Positions 26,246 through 35,363 are shown, counted from the stretch's first letter. The stretch is DNA of 64,000 nucleotides from CAZABP01 sp964483245 (GCA_964483245.1 CAZABP010000005.1:62001-126000); one strand, 5' to 3'. Numbers and translations are program-made. The notes: generated by a model from the sequence alone, not told the origin.

Positions 26246-27360
26246 TGGCGGAGCGGGTCGTGCGCGCCGCGGCCGGGCGGATCCCGGAGCTGGACTGGTT
26301 GATGATCGCCGTGCTCGGGCTGTGCGGGCTCGGGCTGGTGACGGCGGTTTCGATCGACGGCGTGCGTCCGGAAGGGACGCTGCACGTGCTCGAGGCGCAG
26401 GGCGCCAAGCTGCTGGTCGGGATCTGCGCGTTCCTGGCGGGTGCGCTGCTGCCGCTGCGCTGGCTGCGGCCGCACCTCGGCAAACTGTTCGCAGTCGCGG
26501 TGCTGCTCGTGTTGGTGGCGGCGTTGGCCGGGCACGGCGCCAAGGGGGCGAGCCGGTGGATCCGGTTCGGTTCGTTCGGGTTCCAACCGGTCGAGCCGGC
26601 GCGGTTCCTGCTCGTGCTGCTCGCCGCATCGCTGCTCGCCCGGGCCGGGCCGGACGGGCTCCGCCGGCTGCGGCAGGGTTTCGTGCCGGTGCTCGGCGCG
26701 GCCGCCGTGCTGGCCGGCGCGCTGCTGCTGCAGCCGGACCTCGGCAATGCGCTGTTCGTGATCGCGCTGGTGTCGCTGACTGCGATCGTGGCCGGCGTGC
26801 CGATGCGGCACTTCCTGCTGTTCGGCGTGCCGGCGCTGCTGCTGCTGGTCGCGGTCATGGCGAGCCGCGGCTACGTGCAGAGCCGGTTCGCCGGGTTCCT
26901 CGACCCCAAGCCGGGGGATCAGGTCTGGCAGTCGATGATCGCGATCTCGTCGGGTGGCCTGACCGGGACCGGGATCGGCAACGGGTGGATGAAGATGGGC
27001 TTCCTGCCGGAGGCGAGGAACGACTTCGTGTTCGGGATCCTCGGCGAGGAGCTCGGACTGGTCGGGCTGTTGTTGGTGTTGTGGGCGTACTTCCTGATCG
27101 CGTGGTCCGGACTGCGGCTGGTGCTGCGGATCGTGGATCCGTACCTGCGGTACATCGCGCTCGGGTTCACGTTCATGTTGTTCCTGCAGATGCTGATCAA
27201 CGTCTGCGTCGCGACCGGGCTCGCGCCCGCGAAGGGCATCGACCTCCCGTTCTTGAGTTCGGGCGGCACGAATCTGATGATCTCGCTCGCAGCAGTCGGC
27301 GTGATCGGCAATGCTGCACGCGCGGATCGCACGGTCAGCGATCCGCGGAGGCGGTCTTGA
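26245..27360 (+). CDS. ftsW: FtsW/RodA/SEDS-family peptidoglycan glycosyltransferase
   Basis: A 371-residue SEDS protein with about ten membrane segments. SEDS proteins polymerise lipid II and work with a class B PBP such as the one at 20181. Motifs: GAKGASRWIRFGSFGFQPVEPARFLLV, DLGNALFVIALV, the large-loop QSMIAISSGGLTGTGIGNG, and FVFGILGEELGLVG. The late FLSSGGTNLMISLAAVGVI is typical. The dcw position between mraY and murG supports FtsW rather than RodA. It overlaps mraY and the LysM gene by one base each. Confidence 0.92.
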   Translation: MAERVVRAAAGRIPELDWLMIAVLGLCGLGLVTAVSIDGVRPEGTLHVLEAQGAKLLVGICAFLAGALLPLRWLRPHLGKLFAVAVLLVLVAALAGHGAKGASRWIRFGSFGFQPVEPARFLLVLLAASLLARAGPDGLRRLRQGFVPVLGAAAVLAGALLLQPDLGNALFVIALVSLTAIVAGVPMRHFLLFGVPALLLLVAVMASRGYVQSRFAGFLDPKPGDQVWQSMIAISSGGLTGTGIGNGWMKMGFLPEARNDFVFGILGEELGLVGLLLVLWAYFLIAWSGLRLVLRIVDPYLRYIALGFTFMLFLQMLINVCVATGLAPAKGIDLPFLSSGGTNLMISLAAVGVIGNAARADRTVSDPRRRS

Positions 27361-28073
27361 TGTCGGAGGGATTCTCGATGGGACAGTTGGAACGCTACGG
27401 ACTCTATGTCCTGTGCATCGTGATCTCGTTGATCCTGGGGATCGCGATCTGGGGCGGCGATCCGGCGATCAGCGAGGCGGGGTCGCGCGGTGATCTGCTC
27501 GGCAACGGGCGCGCGGACGAACGGCATCTCGACGAGCCGTTCCGCACCGCGCCGAAGATCCTCGCAGCCGACGCGGAGCCGGTGCATTTGCCGGCCTTCC
27601 TGGCACCGGTCGCCGACGACCACGCCCAGCGCGGTCCGGAGGAGGCGCCGGTGCAGCCGGATCAGCCGCCGTCGGTGCGGCCGGAGCCGGTCGCGCTGCG
27701 CACGCACAAGGTGGTCGAGGACGACACGCTCGAAAAGCTCGCGGCGCAGTACCTCGGCCGCAAGTCGCGCTGGCCGGAGATCAAGGCGCTGAACCCCAGC
27801 GTCGACGAGAAGAACCTGCGGCTCGGCACGGAGCTGAAGATCCCGGCGCCCGAGCAGGCGTTGGCGAAGTCACCCGCGTCCGGCCGCAACCTGATGCCGG
27901 ACGAGTACCTCGTGGTCGACCGTGACAGCCCGGCGCGGATCTCGCGCAAGCTGTTCGGCACCGAGGCGCACGCGCAGCGGATCATGGACCTGAACGGGAT
28001 CGACGATCCGCTCAAGCTCAAACCGGGTGCCGTGTTGAAGGTGCCAAAGCTCGAGGCCGCTGCGCGCAAGTAG
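27360..28073 (+). CDS. Membrane-anchored LysM-repeat protein inserted in the dcw cluster
   Basis: A 237-residue bitopic protein. One membrane segment (YGLYVLCIVISLILGIAIWGG, about residues 14-34) is followed by a Pro/Glu-rich periplasmic linker and two LysM-type domains: residues about 116-162 (THKVVEDDTLEKLAAQYLG to LGTELKIP) and about 182-230 (DEYLVVDRDSPARISRKLFG to PGAVLKVP). LysM binds the GlcNAc backbone of peptidoglycan. Its place between ftsW and murG, with TGATG overlap, suggests it links the synthase to the wall or monitors it. It is not part of the classical cluster. Confidence 0.85.
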   Translation: MSEGFSMGQLERYGLYVLCIVISLILGIAIWGGDPAISEAGSRGDLLGNGRADERHLDEPFRTAPKILAADAEPVHLPAFLAPVADDHAQRGPEEAPVQPDQPPSVRPEPVALRTHKVVEDDTLEKLAAQYLGRKSRWPEIKALNPSVDEKNLRLGTELKIPAPEQALAKSPASGRNLMPDEYLVVDRDSPARISRKLFGTEAHAQRIMDLNGIDDPLKLKPGAVLKVPKLEAAARK

Positions 28074-28089
28074 GGCCCCGCATCCTTAC

Positions 28090-29160
28090 GTGAAGCCGGT
28101 CGCGAGAACGGTCGCACTCGTCAGCAGCGGGACCGGTGGGCATCTGGTGCCCGCACTCGTGTTGGCGCGTGCGCTCCGTGCCGCTGGTGCGGACGCGCTG
28201 CTGCTGACCGAAGGTCGCGCGGTCGAGAGCTCGCTGCTCGCGCGCACCGGGGCGACGGCGCGCGCGTTCCCGGTCGGCCGTGGCATGGCGTTGCCGTGGC
28301 GACTCGCCGGCGCTGCGCTGCGCGCGCGCCGCACGCTCGGGGAGGAGCACGTGTCGGCCGTCGTCTGCACCGGTGGTCGGACTTCGGTCCCGGTCGCGCT
28401 CGCGGCGCGATCGCTCGGTCTGCCGCTGTACCTGCTGGAGCAGAACGCTGTGCCCGGCCGTGCCAACCGCTGGCTCGCGCCGTTCGCCGAACGCGTCTAC
28501 CTGGGGCTGCCGCCGGTGCGGCCGCTGCGCCACGGCCTGCTGACCGGCACGCCGCTGCGCGACGAGATCGGCCGGATCCCGCGCGCCGAGGCACGCGCCC
28601 GGCTCGGACTCGCGCCGGATCGCGCGACGCTGCTCGTGACCGGCGGCAGTCAGGGGGCGCAGTGCCTGAACGAGACGGCGCCGGTGGCGCTCGTGTCGCT
28701 GCGGCTGCCGCTGCAGGTGCTGCACCTGAGTGGTGAGGGTTTCGACGAAGCCGTGCGCACGGCGTATCGCGCCGGCGAACCGTTCGGGCTGCAGGCAGTC
28801 GTGCGCCCGCTCGCGGCGGACATGGCAGAGCTGTACGCGGCGGCCGACCTGGTCATCTGCCGTGGCGGTGGCGGCACGGTCGCCGAGCTGATGGCGGCCG
28901 GGCGCGCGGCGGTCGTCGTGCCGTACCCGCACCATCGCGACCGGCAGCAGTTCCACAACGCGATGGTGTTGGTGCGTGCCGGCGCCGCGGAGCTGATCGA
29001 GCAGCCGGAGCTGACGCCGCAGCGGCTCGCGCAGACAGTGCACGGCCTGCTCGCCGCGGAACGCGCGCAGCGGATGGGGGAGATCGCCGCCCGGCTCGCC
29101 CCACCGGCGCCGACGGCGCGGATCGTCGCCGACATCTGCGGGAGCCGGGGACCGCTGTGA
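28090..29160 (+). CDS. murG: UDP-GlcNAc:lipid I N-acetylglucosaminyltransferase MurG
   Basis: A 356-residue peripheral membrane GT-B glycosyltransferase that converts lipid I to lipid II. The N-terminal loop reads SSGTGGHLVPALVLARAL; the donor-side loop is VTGGSQGAQCLNETAP; the UDP-GlcNAc-binding region is CRGGGGTVAELMAAGRAAVVVPYPHHRDRQQ, here with PYPHHRD instead of the common PYPxAxDxHQ. Start is GTG at 28090. It ends overlapping murC. Length is normal for the family. Confidence 0.93.
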   Translation: MKPVARTVALVSSGTGGHLVPALVLARALRAAGADALLLTEGRAVESSLLARTGATARAFPVGRGMALPWRLAGAALRARRTLGEEHVSAVVCTGGRTSVPVALAARSLGLPLYLLEQNAVPGRANRWLAPFAERVYLGLPPVRPLRHGLLTGTPLRDEIGRIPRAEARARLGLAPDRATLLVTGGSQGAQCLNETAPVALVSLRLPLQVLHLSGEGFDEAVRTAYRAGEPFGLQAVVRPLAADMAELYAAADLVICRGGGGTVAELMAAGRAAVVVPYPHHRDRQQFHNAMVLVRAGAAELIEQPELTPQRLAQTVHGLLAAERAQRMGEIAARLAPPAPTARIVADICGSRGPL

Positions 29161-30533
29161 TGCGGATCGGCAGCTCGCGCGTGCATCTGGTCGGGGTCGG
29201 CGGGTCCGGGATGTCGGGGCTCGCGCGGCTGCTGCATGGGATCGGCGGCGACGTCACCGGCAGCGACCAGAGCTTCACGCCGATCCTCGAACATCTGACG
29301 CGCGAAGGGTTGCGCGTCTGGCACGGCAGCGAGCCGACGCGCGTGCACGGCGAGAACGGCTACGTCGTGCGCTCGGCGGCGGTGCCGTCCAGTGATCCGG
29401 AGGTGCGCCGCTGCGAGCAGCTCGGCTTCACGTCGCTGCTGTACGCCGAGGCGGTCGGCCGGCTCTCGGAGGGACGGCGGACCCTGGCGATCGCCGGTGC
29501 GCACGGCAAGACGACGACGACGGCGCTGACGGTCTGCGCGCTGCGTGCCAGTGGCCTGGATCCCTCGCACCTGATCGGCGGCGAGGTCCCGGCGCTCGGC
29601 GGGAATGGGCACGGCGGGCGCGACGAGCAGCTCGTCGTCGAGGCGTGCGAGTTCAACCGCTCGTTCCATCAGCTCAGGCCTTCCGCGGCGGCGATCCTGA
29701 ACATCGATCACGATCACTTCGACTGCTATCCGACGACCGACGATCTGGTCGACGCATATGCCGGCTACGCGGCACGCGTGCGCGAAGGGGGCGTCGTGCT
29801 GGTCGACGAGTTCGCCCCGCGCGAGGTCGTCGATGCGGTGCGGTCCGACGTGCGCGTGCTGCGCGTCGGCAGCGGGTTGTTCGTCGATCTGCGTGCGATC
29901 GAGATCGCCGAGGATCTGGGGCGGTTCTCGTTCGTGCCGCTGGTCGAAGGGCGGCGGCTGCCGCGCGTGCACCTGCGGCTGTCGGGCAGGTTCCAGGTCC
30001 AGAACGCGCTGTTTGCGCTCGGGCTCGCGATCGCCGCCGGCGCCGATCCGGAGCACGCGATCAGCGGGCTGGCGGCGTTCAACGGCGTGCAGCGGCGGTT
30101 CGAGATGCGCGAAGGGCCGCGCGGCGGACTGCTGGTCAACGACTACGCGCACCATCCGGCCGAGATCCGCGAGGTGCTGCGGGCGGCGCGGCGGCGGTTC
30201 CCGGGGCGGCGGCTGATCGTCGCGTTCCAGCCGCACCAACACGAACGGACCTGGAATCTGCTCGAGCCGTTTGCCGAGGCGCTGGCCGAGGCGGAGCATG
30301 CAATCGTGCTCGACATCTACGGCGCACGCGAGAGCGAGGAGATGCGGCGGCGGATCTGCGCCGGCGATCTGGTCGTGGCGATCAACCGTCGTGGTGGCGC
30401 TGCCGTTCCGGGGGGCGGGATCGGTGACTTGCGCGGTGTGCTCGCCGGGCTGCGGCAACCAGCTGACGTGACGTTGATCCTCGGCGCCGGAGACGTCGCC
30501 GCGGCGGTGGAGGATGTCGTCCAGGATCTCTGA
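29157..30533 (+). CDS. murC: UDP-N-acetylmuramate-L-alanine ligase MurC
   Basis: A 458-residue Mur ligase that adds L-Ala to UDP-MurNAc. N-terminal dinucleotide-like loop VHLVGVGGSGMSGLARLL, ATP loop AIAGAHGKTTTTALTV near residue 117, EACEFNRSFHQLRP, LNIDHDHFDCY, and NDYAHHPAEIREVL in the C-terminal domain. These are MurC signatures. The GTG at 29157 or the ATG at 29160 can start it. It overlaps murB by 20 bases. Confidence 0.94.
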   Translation: MMRIGSSRVHLVGVGGSGMSGLARLLHGIGGDVTGSDQSFTPILEHLTREGLRVWHGSEPTRVHGENGYVVRSAAVPSSDPEVRRCEQLGFTSLLYAEAVGRLSEGRRTLAIAGAHGKTTTTALTVCALRASGLDPSHLIGGEVPALGGNGHGGRDEQLVVEACEFNRSFHQLRPSAAAILNIDHDHFDCYPTTDDLVDAYAGYAARVREGGVVLVDEFAPREVVDAVRSDVRVLRVGSGLFVDLRAIEIAEDLGRFSFVPLVEGRRLPRVHLRLSGRFQVQNALFALGLAIAAGADPEHAISGLAAFNGVQRRFEMREGPRGGLLVNDYAHHPAEIREVLRAARRRFPGRRLIVAFQPHQHERTWNLLEPFAEALAEAEHAIVLDIYGARESEEMRRRICAGDLVVAINRRGGAAVPGGGIGDLRGVLAGLRQPADVTLILGAGDVAAAVEDVVQDL

Positions 30534-31437
30534 GCTGAAGCTCGCGCTGCGCGGTGTGCGGGCCAATCTGCGCGAGAGCGTGCCGCTCGCGCCGCTGACG
30601 CATCTGCGGATCGGCGGCCCGGCCGAGCTGTTCGTCGAGCCGGTGACCGAGGAGGACGCGGCGCGCGTCATCGGCGCCGCGCATGAGACCGGCGTGCCGC
30701 TGTACGTGCTCGGCGGCGGCAGCAACCTGGTCGTCGCGGATCGCGGCGTGCAGGGGGCCGTGCTGTCGCTGGTGCAACTCAACCGGGTCGTGCGCGACGG
30801 ACTGCGCGTGACGGCGGGCGCCGGCGCCAGCCTGCCGGCGCTGATCCGCAACACGAAGGACCTCGGGCTCGCCGGGCTTGAGTCCCTGACCGGGATCCCG
30901 GCGATGGTCGGCGGCGCCGTTGCGATGAATGCCGGGACGCGCACCGGCGAGACGTTCGATCATCTCGAGGCGCTGGTCGTCGCCGAGCCGTCCGGCGAGC
31001 TGCGCACGCTCGCGCGCAGCGAACTCGCGCCGCGCTATCGCGACGGGGGACTCGCCGGCCGTGTTGCGCTGCAGGCGTCGTTCGCGCTGCGCGAAGACGA
31101 CCCGGCGGCGATCTTCGCGCGCATCGACGAATGGCTGCGCCGGCGCAAGGCGACGCAGCCGGTCAGCGAGCGCAGCGTCGGCTGCGTGTTCCAGAACCCC
31201 GATGGTGACGCGGCCGGGCGACTGATCGAGGCGGCCGGCATGAAGCTGCATCACCGCGGCGGCATCAGCGTCAGCGCGCTGCACGCGAACTACTTCGTCA
31301 ACGACGGCACCGGCACCAGCGCCGACTTCGAGGGCCTCGTCCGCGACGTGCGCGAGGCGGTCCGCGCGAAGACCGGGATCGAGCTGCAGACCGAGGTCAA
31401 GTTCTGGGGGTTCGAGGCCGGTGCGATCGGGCGCTGA
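30514..31437 (+). CDS. murB: UDP-N-acetylenolpyruvoylglucosamine reductase MurB
   Basis: A 307-residue FAD enzyme that reduces UDP-GlcNAc-enolpyruvate to UDP-MurNAc. FAD-site motifs: THLRIGGPAELFVEP, LGGGSNLVVADRG, GLESLTGIPAMVGGAVAMNAG, and the catalytic-end region GCVFQNPDGDAAGRLIEAAG. The proton-donor position, Ser in E. coli MurB, is Cys here (VGCVFQNP). The ATG at 30514 lies inside the end of murC. It is the last gene of the cluster; ftsQ, ftsA and ftsZ do not follow. Confidence 0.94.
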   Translation: MSSRISELKLALRGVRANLRESVPLAPLTHLRIGGPAELFVEPVTEEDAARVIGAAHETGVPLYVLGGGSNLVVADRGVQGAVLSLVQLNRVVRDGLRVTAGAGASLPALIRNTKDLGLAGLESLTGIPAMVGGAVAMNAGTRTGETFDHLEALVVAEPSGELRTLARSELAPRYRDGGLAGRVALQASFALREDDPAAIFARIDEWLRRRKATQPVSERSVGCVFQNPDGDAAGRLIEAAGMKLHHRGGISVSALHANYFVNDGTGTSADFEGLVRDVREAVRAKTGIELQTEVKFWGFEAGAIGR

Positions 31438-31637
31438 GAGCCCGTTCCTGCATCACCGCGTCGCGCCGCGGTCGGCCGAACGCAGCGGGGATTCAGGCAC
31501 AGGCTCTGCGCGGAGCGAGCTCGACCCATCCCTTGCGGCCGCGAGGCCGCGCTGCGGGGCCGCTATCCGCAACGCGTACGCCTCGCTACAACCTGCGCCG
31601 GTCCGGTCGCCGCTGGACCCCTGTTCGACTGACGACG

Positions 31638-33923
31638 ATGACCGGACCTTGCTGGCCGCGCGCCCTGGCCGCGGTGGTTCTCTGCACGGCGACTGCGGCG
31701 GCGCAGTCCGGCTGGCAACGCAAACACGTGCTGATCTCGCCGTGGTTCGACGAGGTCATGGTCACCGGGGGCTGGGCCGAAGGCTGGGAGACGCGTTGGA
31801 TCGATCCGTTCCGCGGCACCCCGATGTGGTGGACGAGTGCGCGATCGCCGGCGCAGCCGGGACAGGTCCGCTGGTTCACGGGCCGCGGCTCCGATTGGCG
31901 TGAGTGCCCGGTGGCGATCCCGCAGGGCGGGCTGTTCGTGCCGCTGGCCAACGACGTGCAGCGCCGCGTCGTCGTCGCGCTGCTGCTGCAGCATAACAGC
32001 GCGGACACCTGGGAGTTCGATGGCACCGCCTGGGTGCATCGTGGCACGCTCCGCGTCGCGTTGAGTCCGCTCTATCTGGCTGCGGCCCATGACAGCGTGC
32101 GCGCGCGCACCGTGCTCTTCAGCGGGCTGGACGTGGGCGCGCGGACCTTCGAATGGGACGGGCAGGTGTGGCAGGAGCGGAGCCCGATCGGGCGCCCGCC
32201 GACGCACCTGCTGCCGCGGATGGCGTACGACCCGGTGCGCCAGCGCAGCGTGCTGTTCCTGAGCACGTGGAGCGGGCCACCGAACAGCGAGCTCTGGGAG
32301 TGGGACGGCAACGCGTGGATGCAGCGCTCCGCGGCCACGCCGCTCGGCGATCGCACGGGCCCAGCGATCGGTTGGGATCCGGCGCGGCAGCAGGTGCTGG
32401 TGCACGGAGGCCTCAAGTTCTCGCAGGCACCGGTCTATCCCGAGACGGACACCTGGGCCTGGGACGGCACGAACTGGCAGCTCGTGACGAGGCTCGGCCC
32501 TTCGCTCGATGGTGTCGAGGCGACGTTCGACTTCGCGCGCGGCGGGTTCCGGATGCTCGGCCGTGGGTGGTCGGACCCGGCGGACCCACAGCTCGAGGAG
32601 TGGCTGCTCGGACCGAGCGGGTGGGTGCTCGATGCGCGCAGCCGCGGGCTCCGCGCGCCGATCCCGGGGGCGCCGCTGTGTGCCGAGCGTGGCGCCGGCG
32701 GACGCTTGCTCACGATCTCGGTGGCCTGGCTGCGGCCCAGCTACGCGACCGAGACCTGGAGCTGGGATGGTGCGTGGCGGCAGCTGCGCACTGCCGTGAG
32801 TCCACCCGCCCGGGGCAATGCGATGCTCGCCGCCGCTCCCGGCAGCGATCTCGCGTTGCTGTTCGGTGGGACCGTGCCGATCACCAACGCGTTGCTCGGC
32901 GACACCTGGACCTGGAACGGGACGACCTGGAACGCACGGTCCGGCCCCGGGCCTTCGCCGCGCACCGGTGCCGCGATGGCCTACGACGCTGCGCGTGGTG
33001 TGACGCTGCTGTTCGGCGGGCAGGATGCGAGCGGGCTGCTGTCGGATACCTGGAGTTGGAACGGAACTGCGTGGACCCAGCTCCCGGTCGGCGCGCCCGC
33101 GGCGCGTTCGCACCACGCAATGGCGTACGACGCGGTGCGCGCCCGCATCGTGCTGTTCGGCGGCCTGACGCGGCATGGCGCGAACGGCGAGACCTGGGAA
33201 TGGGATGGCGCACAGTGGAGCATGCAGAACCCGCCGCTCGCTCCGGCGGCGCGGCACGCCGCGGCGATGGCGGCCGACGGCAGCGGCGGCCTGCTCTTGT
33301 TCGGAGGACACGACGCAACCGGCTCGCTGGGTGACGCGTGGACCTGGGATGGTGCGCGTTGGGTCGCGCTGCCGCCGACCGGGCTGCCGGCGGCGCGGCA
33401 CCTGCATGGACTCGCATGGCACGCCGGCACTCGCCGGCTCGTGCTGCAGGGCGGGCAGTTCACCGACCGCACCGGGATGCCCTCGCTGCACGGGCCGTAC
33501 GCCGACACCTGGGTGTTCGGCGCGACGGTCGCGAGTGCAGTGGCTGAGTACGGCACCGGATGCGGTGGCGCCTCGGTGCCTGGGCTGCGGAGCTTCGGCC
33601 ACCCGGTGCTCGGTGATCCGGCGTTCGGACTCGAGGTCGTGCGCGCGCCGAGCCGTGCGCCGTTGGTCTGGCTCGCCGGATTGCACGCTGCCGACCTGCC
33701 GATCGGGGGCGCGTGCAGGTTGCGCCTCGATCCACAGGCGTTGCTGCTGCAGATCCCGGGATTCGCGGACGCCGCCGGCGTCGGGTTCCAGCGCCTGGGC
33801 GTCCCGGGCGATCCGGCACTGGCCGGTGCGGTTGCCTATGCGCAGGGCTTCGCGTTCGACTTGACCCGGCCACAGCCGGTGCTGCATGCGACCGCCGGGC
33901 TCCGGCTCACGCTCGGCGATTGA
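31638..33923 (+). CDS. Exported Kelch-repeat protein
   Basis: A 761-residue exported protein. The signal peptide is GPCWPRALAAVVLCTATAAAQ. Roughly ten Kelch-type blades follow, each with an xLFGGxx strand and a TWxWDGxxW strand, for example LLFGGQDASGLLSDTWSWNG and VLFGGLTRHGANGETWEWDG. The C-terminal ~120 residues form a separate domain starting EYGTGCGGASVPG with a second Cys in IGGACRLRLDP, similar to the end of the ELWxxDGT protein at 12164. It probably folds as beta-propellers outside the cytoplasm. The 200 bases before it hold no gene and no clear promoter. Confidence 0.82.
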   Translation: MTGPCWPRALAAVVLCTATAAAQSGWQRKHVLISPWFDEVMVTGGWAEGWETRWIDPFRGTPMWWTSARSPAQPGQVRWFTGRGSDWRECPVAIPQGGLFVPLANDVQRRVVVALLLQHNSADTWEFDGTAWVHRGTLRVALSPLYLAAAHDSVRARTVLFSGLDVGARTFEWDGQVWQERSPIGRPPTHLLPRMAYDPVRQRSVLFLSTWSGPPNSELWEWDGNAWMQRSAATPLGDRTGPAIGWDPARQQVLVHGGLKFSQAPVYPETDTWAWDGTNWQLVTRLGPSLDGVEATFDFARGGFRMLGRGWSDPADPQLEEWLLGPSGWVLDARSRGLRAPIPGAPLCAERGAGGRLLTISVAWLRPSYATETWSWDGAWRQLRTAVSPPARGNAMLAAAPGSDLALLFGGTVPITNALLGDTWTWNGTTWNARSGPGPSPRTGAAMAYDAARGVTLLFGGQDASGLLSDTWSWNGTAWTQLPVGAPAARSHHAMAYDAVRARIVLFGGLTRHGANGETWEWDGAQWSMQNPPLAPAARHAAAMAADGSGGLLLFGGHDATGSLGDAWTWDGARWVALPPTGLPAARHLHGLAWHAGTRRLVLQGGQFTDRTGMPSLHGPYADTWVFGATVASAVAEYGTGCGGASVPGLRSFGHPVLGDPAFGLEVVRAPSRAPLVWLAGLHAADLPIGGACRLRLDPQALLLQIPGFADAAGVGFQRLGVPGDPALAGAVAYAQGFAFDLTRPQPVLHATAGLRLTLGD

Positions 33924-33933
33924 AGTGCTGCAC

Positions 33934-34356
33934 TCAGCCGTGCGCCGGGTGCACCGCGGCCCACAGGAACACCGCGGTTGCGAGCGTGAACACCACGGTC
34001 AGCGCGTGGTACCCCGCGCGGCGCCCCGGGGTCGTCAGGTGCGGGCCGACATCGAGGACGCGCTGCAGCGCGAGGCGGATGCCCCAGAACAGCGCGGCGT
34101 AGCTGCAGAACGCGCGCGCGAGCAGCGACCCGGTGGCCAGCTCGGCGGCGCACAGGATGCTGATCGAGCCGAGCGCGACGATCGCCAGCACGACGTACCA
34201 GGCGTAGATCCAATAGAGCTGGCGCACGAGCCGCGGCAGCGTCGCGAGCACGTCGTGCCAGTGCAGCATGCGCGGCACCTGGACCGAGGCGATCAACACG
34301 GAGAGTTGGGCGAAGCCGCCGATGCGCAGCAGCAGCGCGAGCGTCTGTTCGGTCAT
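33934..34356 (-). CDS. Small membrane protein next to an MBOAT acyltransferase
   Basis: A 140-residue protein with four predicted membrane helices (around residues 5-25, 48-70, 74-95, 113-137). No known domain is recognised. It overlaps the MBOAT gene upstream by ATGA, so the two should be made together; a helper or subunit role in lipid acylation is possible. Its stop lies 8 bases from the convergent Kelch gene. Confidence 0.65.
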   Translation of the reverse strand: MTEQTLALLLRIGGFAQLSVLIASVQVPRMLHWHDVLATLPRLVRQLYWIYAWYVVLAIVALGSISILCAAELATGSLLARAFCSYAALFWGIRLALQRVLDVGPHLTTPGRRAGYHALTVVFTLATAVFLWAAVHPAHG

Positions 34357-35171
34357 GGGATGGCTCCGATTGCGTCGAGAAACGGCACGATCACGCGCAG
34401 CACGAACGGCGCGTGGAACAGCAACGGCAGCGGCACGAGCAGCACGGCGAACATCCAGGCGCGGCTCGTCCGTCGCTGCGCCAGCGCGACTCCCTGCACG
34501 ACGAAGTAGATCGTCGGCCCGCCGAACCCGCCGCCGGCCGGCAGCGAGATCACGAGGTCGTGCACGAGCCCGCTCGCCGTGAAGCCGGCGATCAGCGCCC
34601 GGCGCGGACCCAGGTGCCGGCGCAGCGGGCGGAACAGGAACCGGTGCGTGAGGTCACGGAACGCGAGATTCCACCGGCGGCCCCAGAACTCGGCGAGCGT
34701 CCGTGCCCGCAGCGGCCAGTTCATGATCGGCTGCGCCGTGATCCCGCCGGCGCGGAACGCGCAGGACAGCAACGCGAACGCGCCGAAGTGCAGTGCCAGC
34801 ACGATGCCGAGCATCCCGATCCAGCCGGTCAGGTACGGCAGCTCCGGAGGCACGCGGCGGGCGACGCCGAAGACGAGCCCGATCCCGAGCAGCAGGTTCG
34901 CGGCACCGAGCATCCAGTCCTGCGGCGCCGGCGGATCCGCGCGGCGCGTGCGATCGAGGAACGCGGCCGCGTCCATGCCGGGCCACAGCAACAGGTAGCC
35001 GAGCTGGCGCTGCAGCGGCGCCCACACACGCCGCACCGTGGCCCAGGTCAGCAGCTTGCAGCCGGCGTAGACCGCAAACGCCAGCGCCCACATCTGCGCC
35101 CAGGGTGGCCAGGCCGGGAAGGCCGTGCACCCCGCGCGCGCGTGCAGCAGCAGCGCGGCAACGTGATCCAT
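34353..35171 (-). CDS. MBOAT / wax synthase-like acyltransferase
   Basis: A 272-residue membrane protein with about seven hydrophobic segments. The motif LAEFWGRRWNLAFRDLTHRF matches the wax-synthase-like branch of membrane-bound O-acyltransferases, and the catalytic His candidate lies in FTASGLVHDLVISL. Such enzymes move a fatty acyl chain to an alcohol or glycerolipid in the membrane. It is shorter than plant wax synthases (about 340 residues), with the loss at the N-terminus. It is coupled to the small membrane protein downstream. The lipid product is unknown. Confidence 0.78.
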   Translation of the reverse strand: MDHVAALLLHARAGCTAFPAWPPWAQMWALAFAVYAGCKLLTWATVRRVWAPLQRQLGYLLLWPGMDAAAFLDRTRRADPPAPQDWMLGAANLLLGIGLVFGVARRVPPELPYLTGWIGMLGIVLALHFGAFALLSCAFRAGGITAQPIMNWPLRARTLAEFWGRRWNLAFRDLTHRFLFRPLRRHLGPRRALIAGFTASGLVHDLVISLPAGGGFGGPTIYFVVQGVALAQRRTSRAWMFAVLLVPLPLLFHAPFVLRVIVPFLDAIGAIP

Positions 35172-35257
35172 GACGTGAGCTGGAGAGTCGAACCGCGCCC
35201 TGCAGCGCGAATTCCGCTCGCATCACGGAAACCGGATCGCGCGTGTGCGGATCCGCA

Positions 35258-35356
35258 CGCGAACTGACGGAGTGGGTCTCTGACACGCGCGCCGTCACTT
35301 CGCGCGAGAAAACCCGCGGTAAGTGACGGACGGGGTCTCAGAGACCCGGTGTACCG
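35258..35356. repeat. Partial second copy of the palindromic element
   Basis: This shares the right half of the 3865-4015 element: GAACTGACGGAG, the GTCTCTGA/TCAGAGAC hairpin, and the end box CCCGGTGTACCG. The last 26 bases including flank (35335-35360) match 3994-4019 with one difference. The left end box is missing. A perfect 14-base palindrome, GTGCGGATCCGCAC, abuts it at 35245-35258. Confidence 0.75.
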
Positions 35357-35363
35357 CTTCGCG

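Noticed and set aside
31563..33887. 774-residue minus-strand open frame
   Set aside because: It is the antisense shadow of the Kelch gene, rich in Arg, His and Pro, with no signal or domain.
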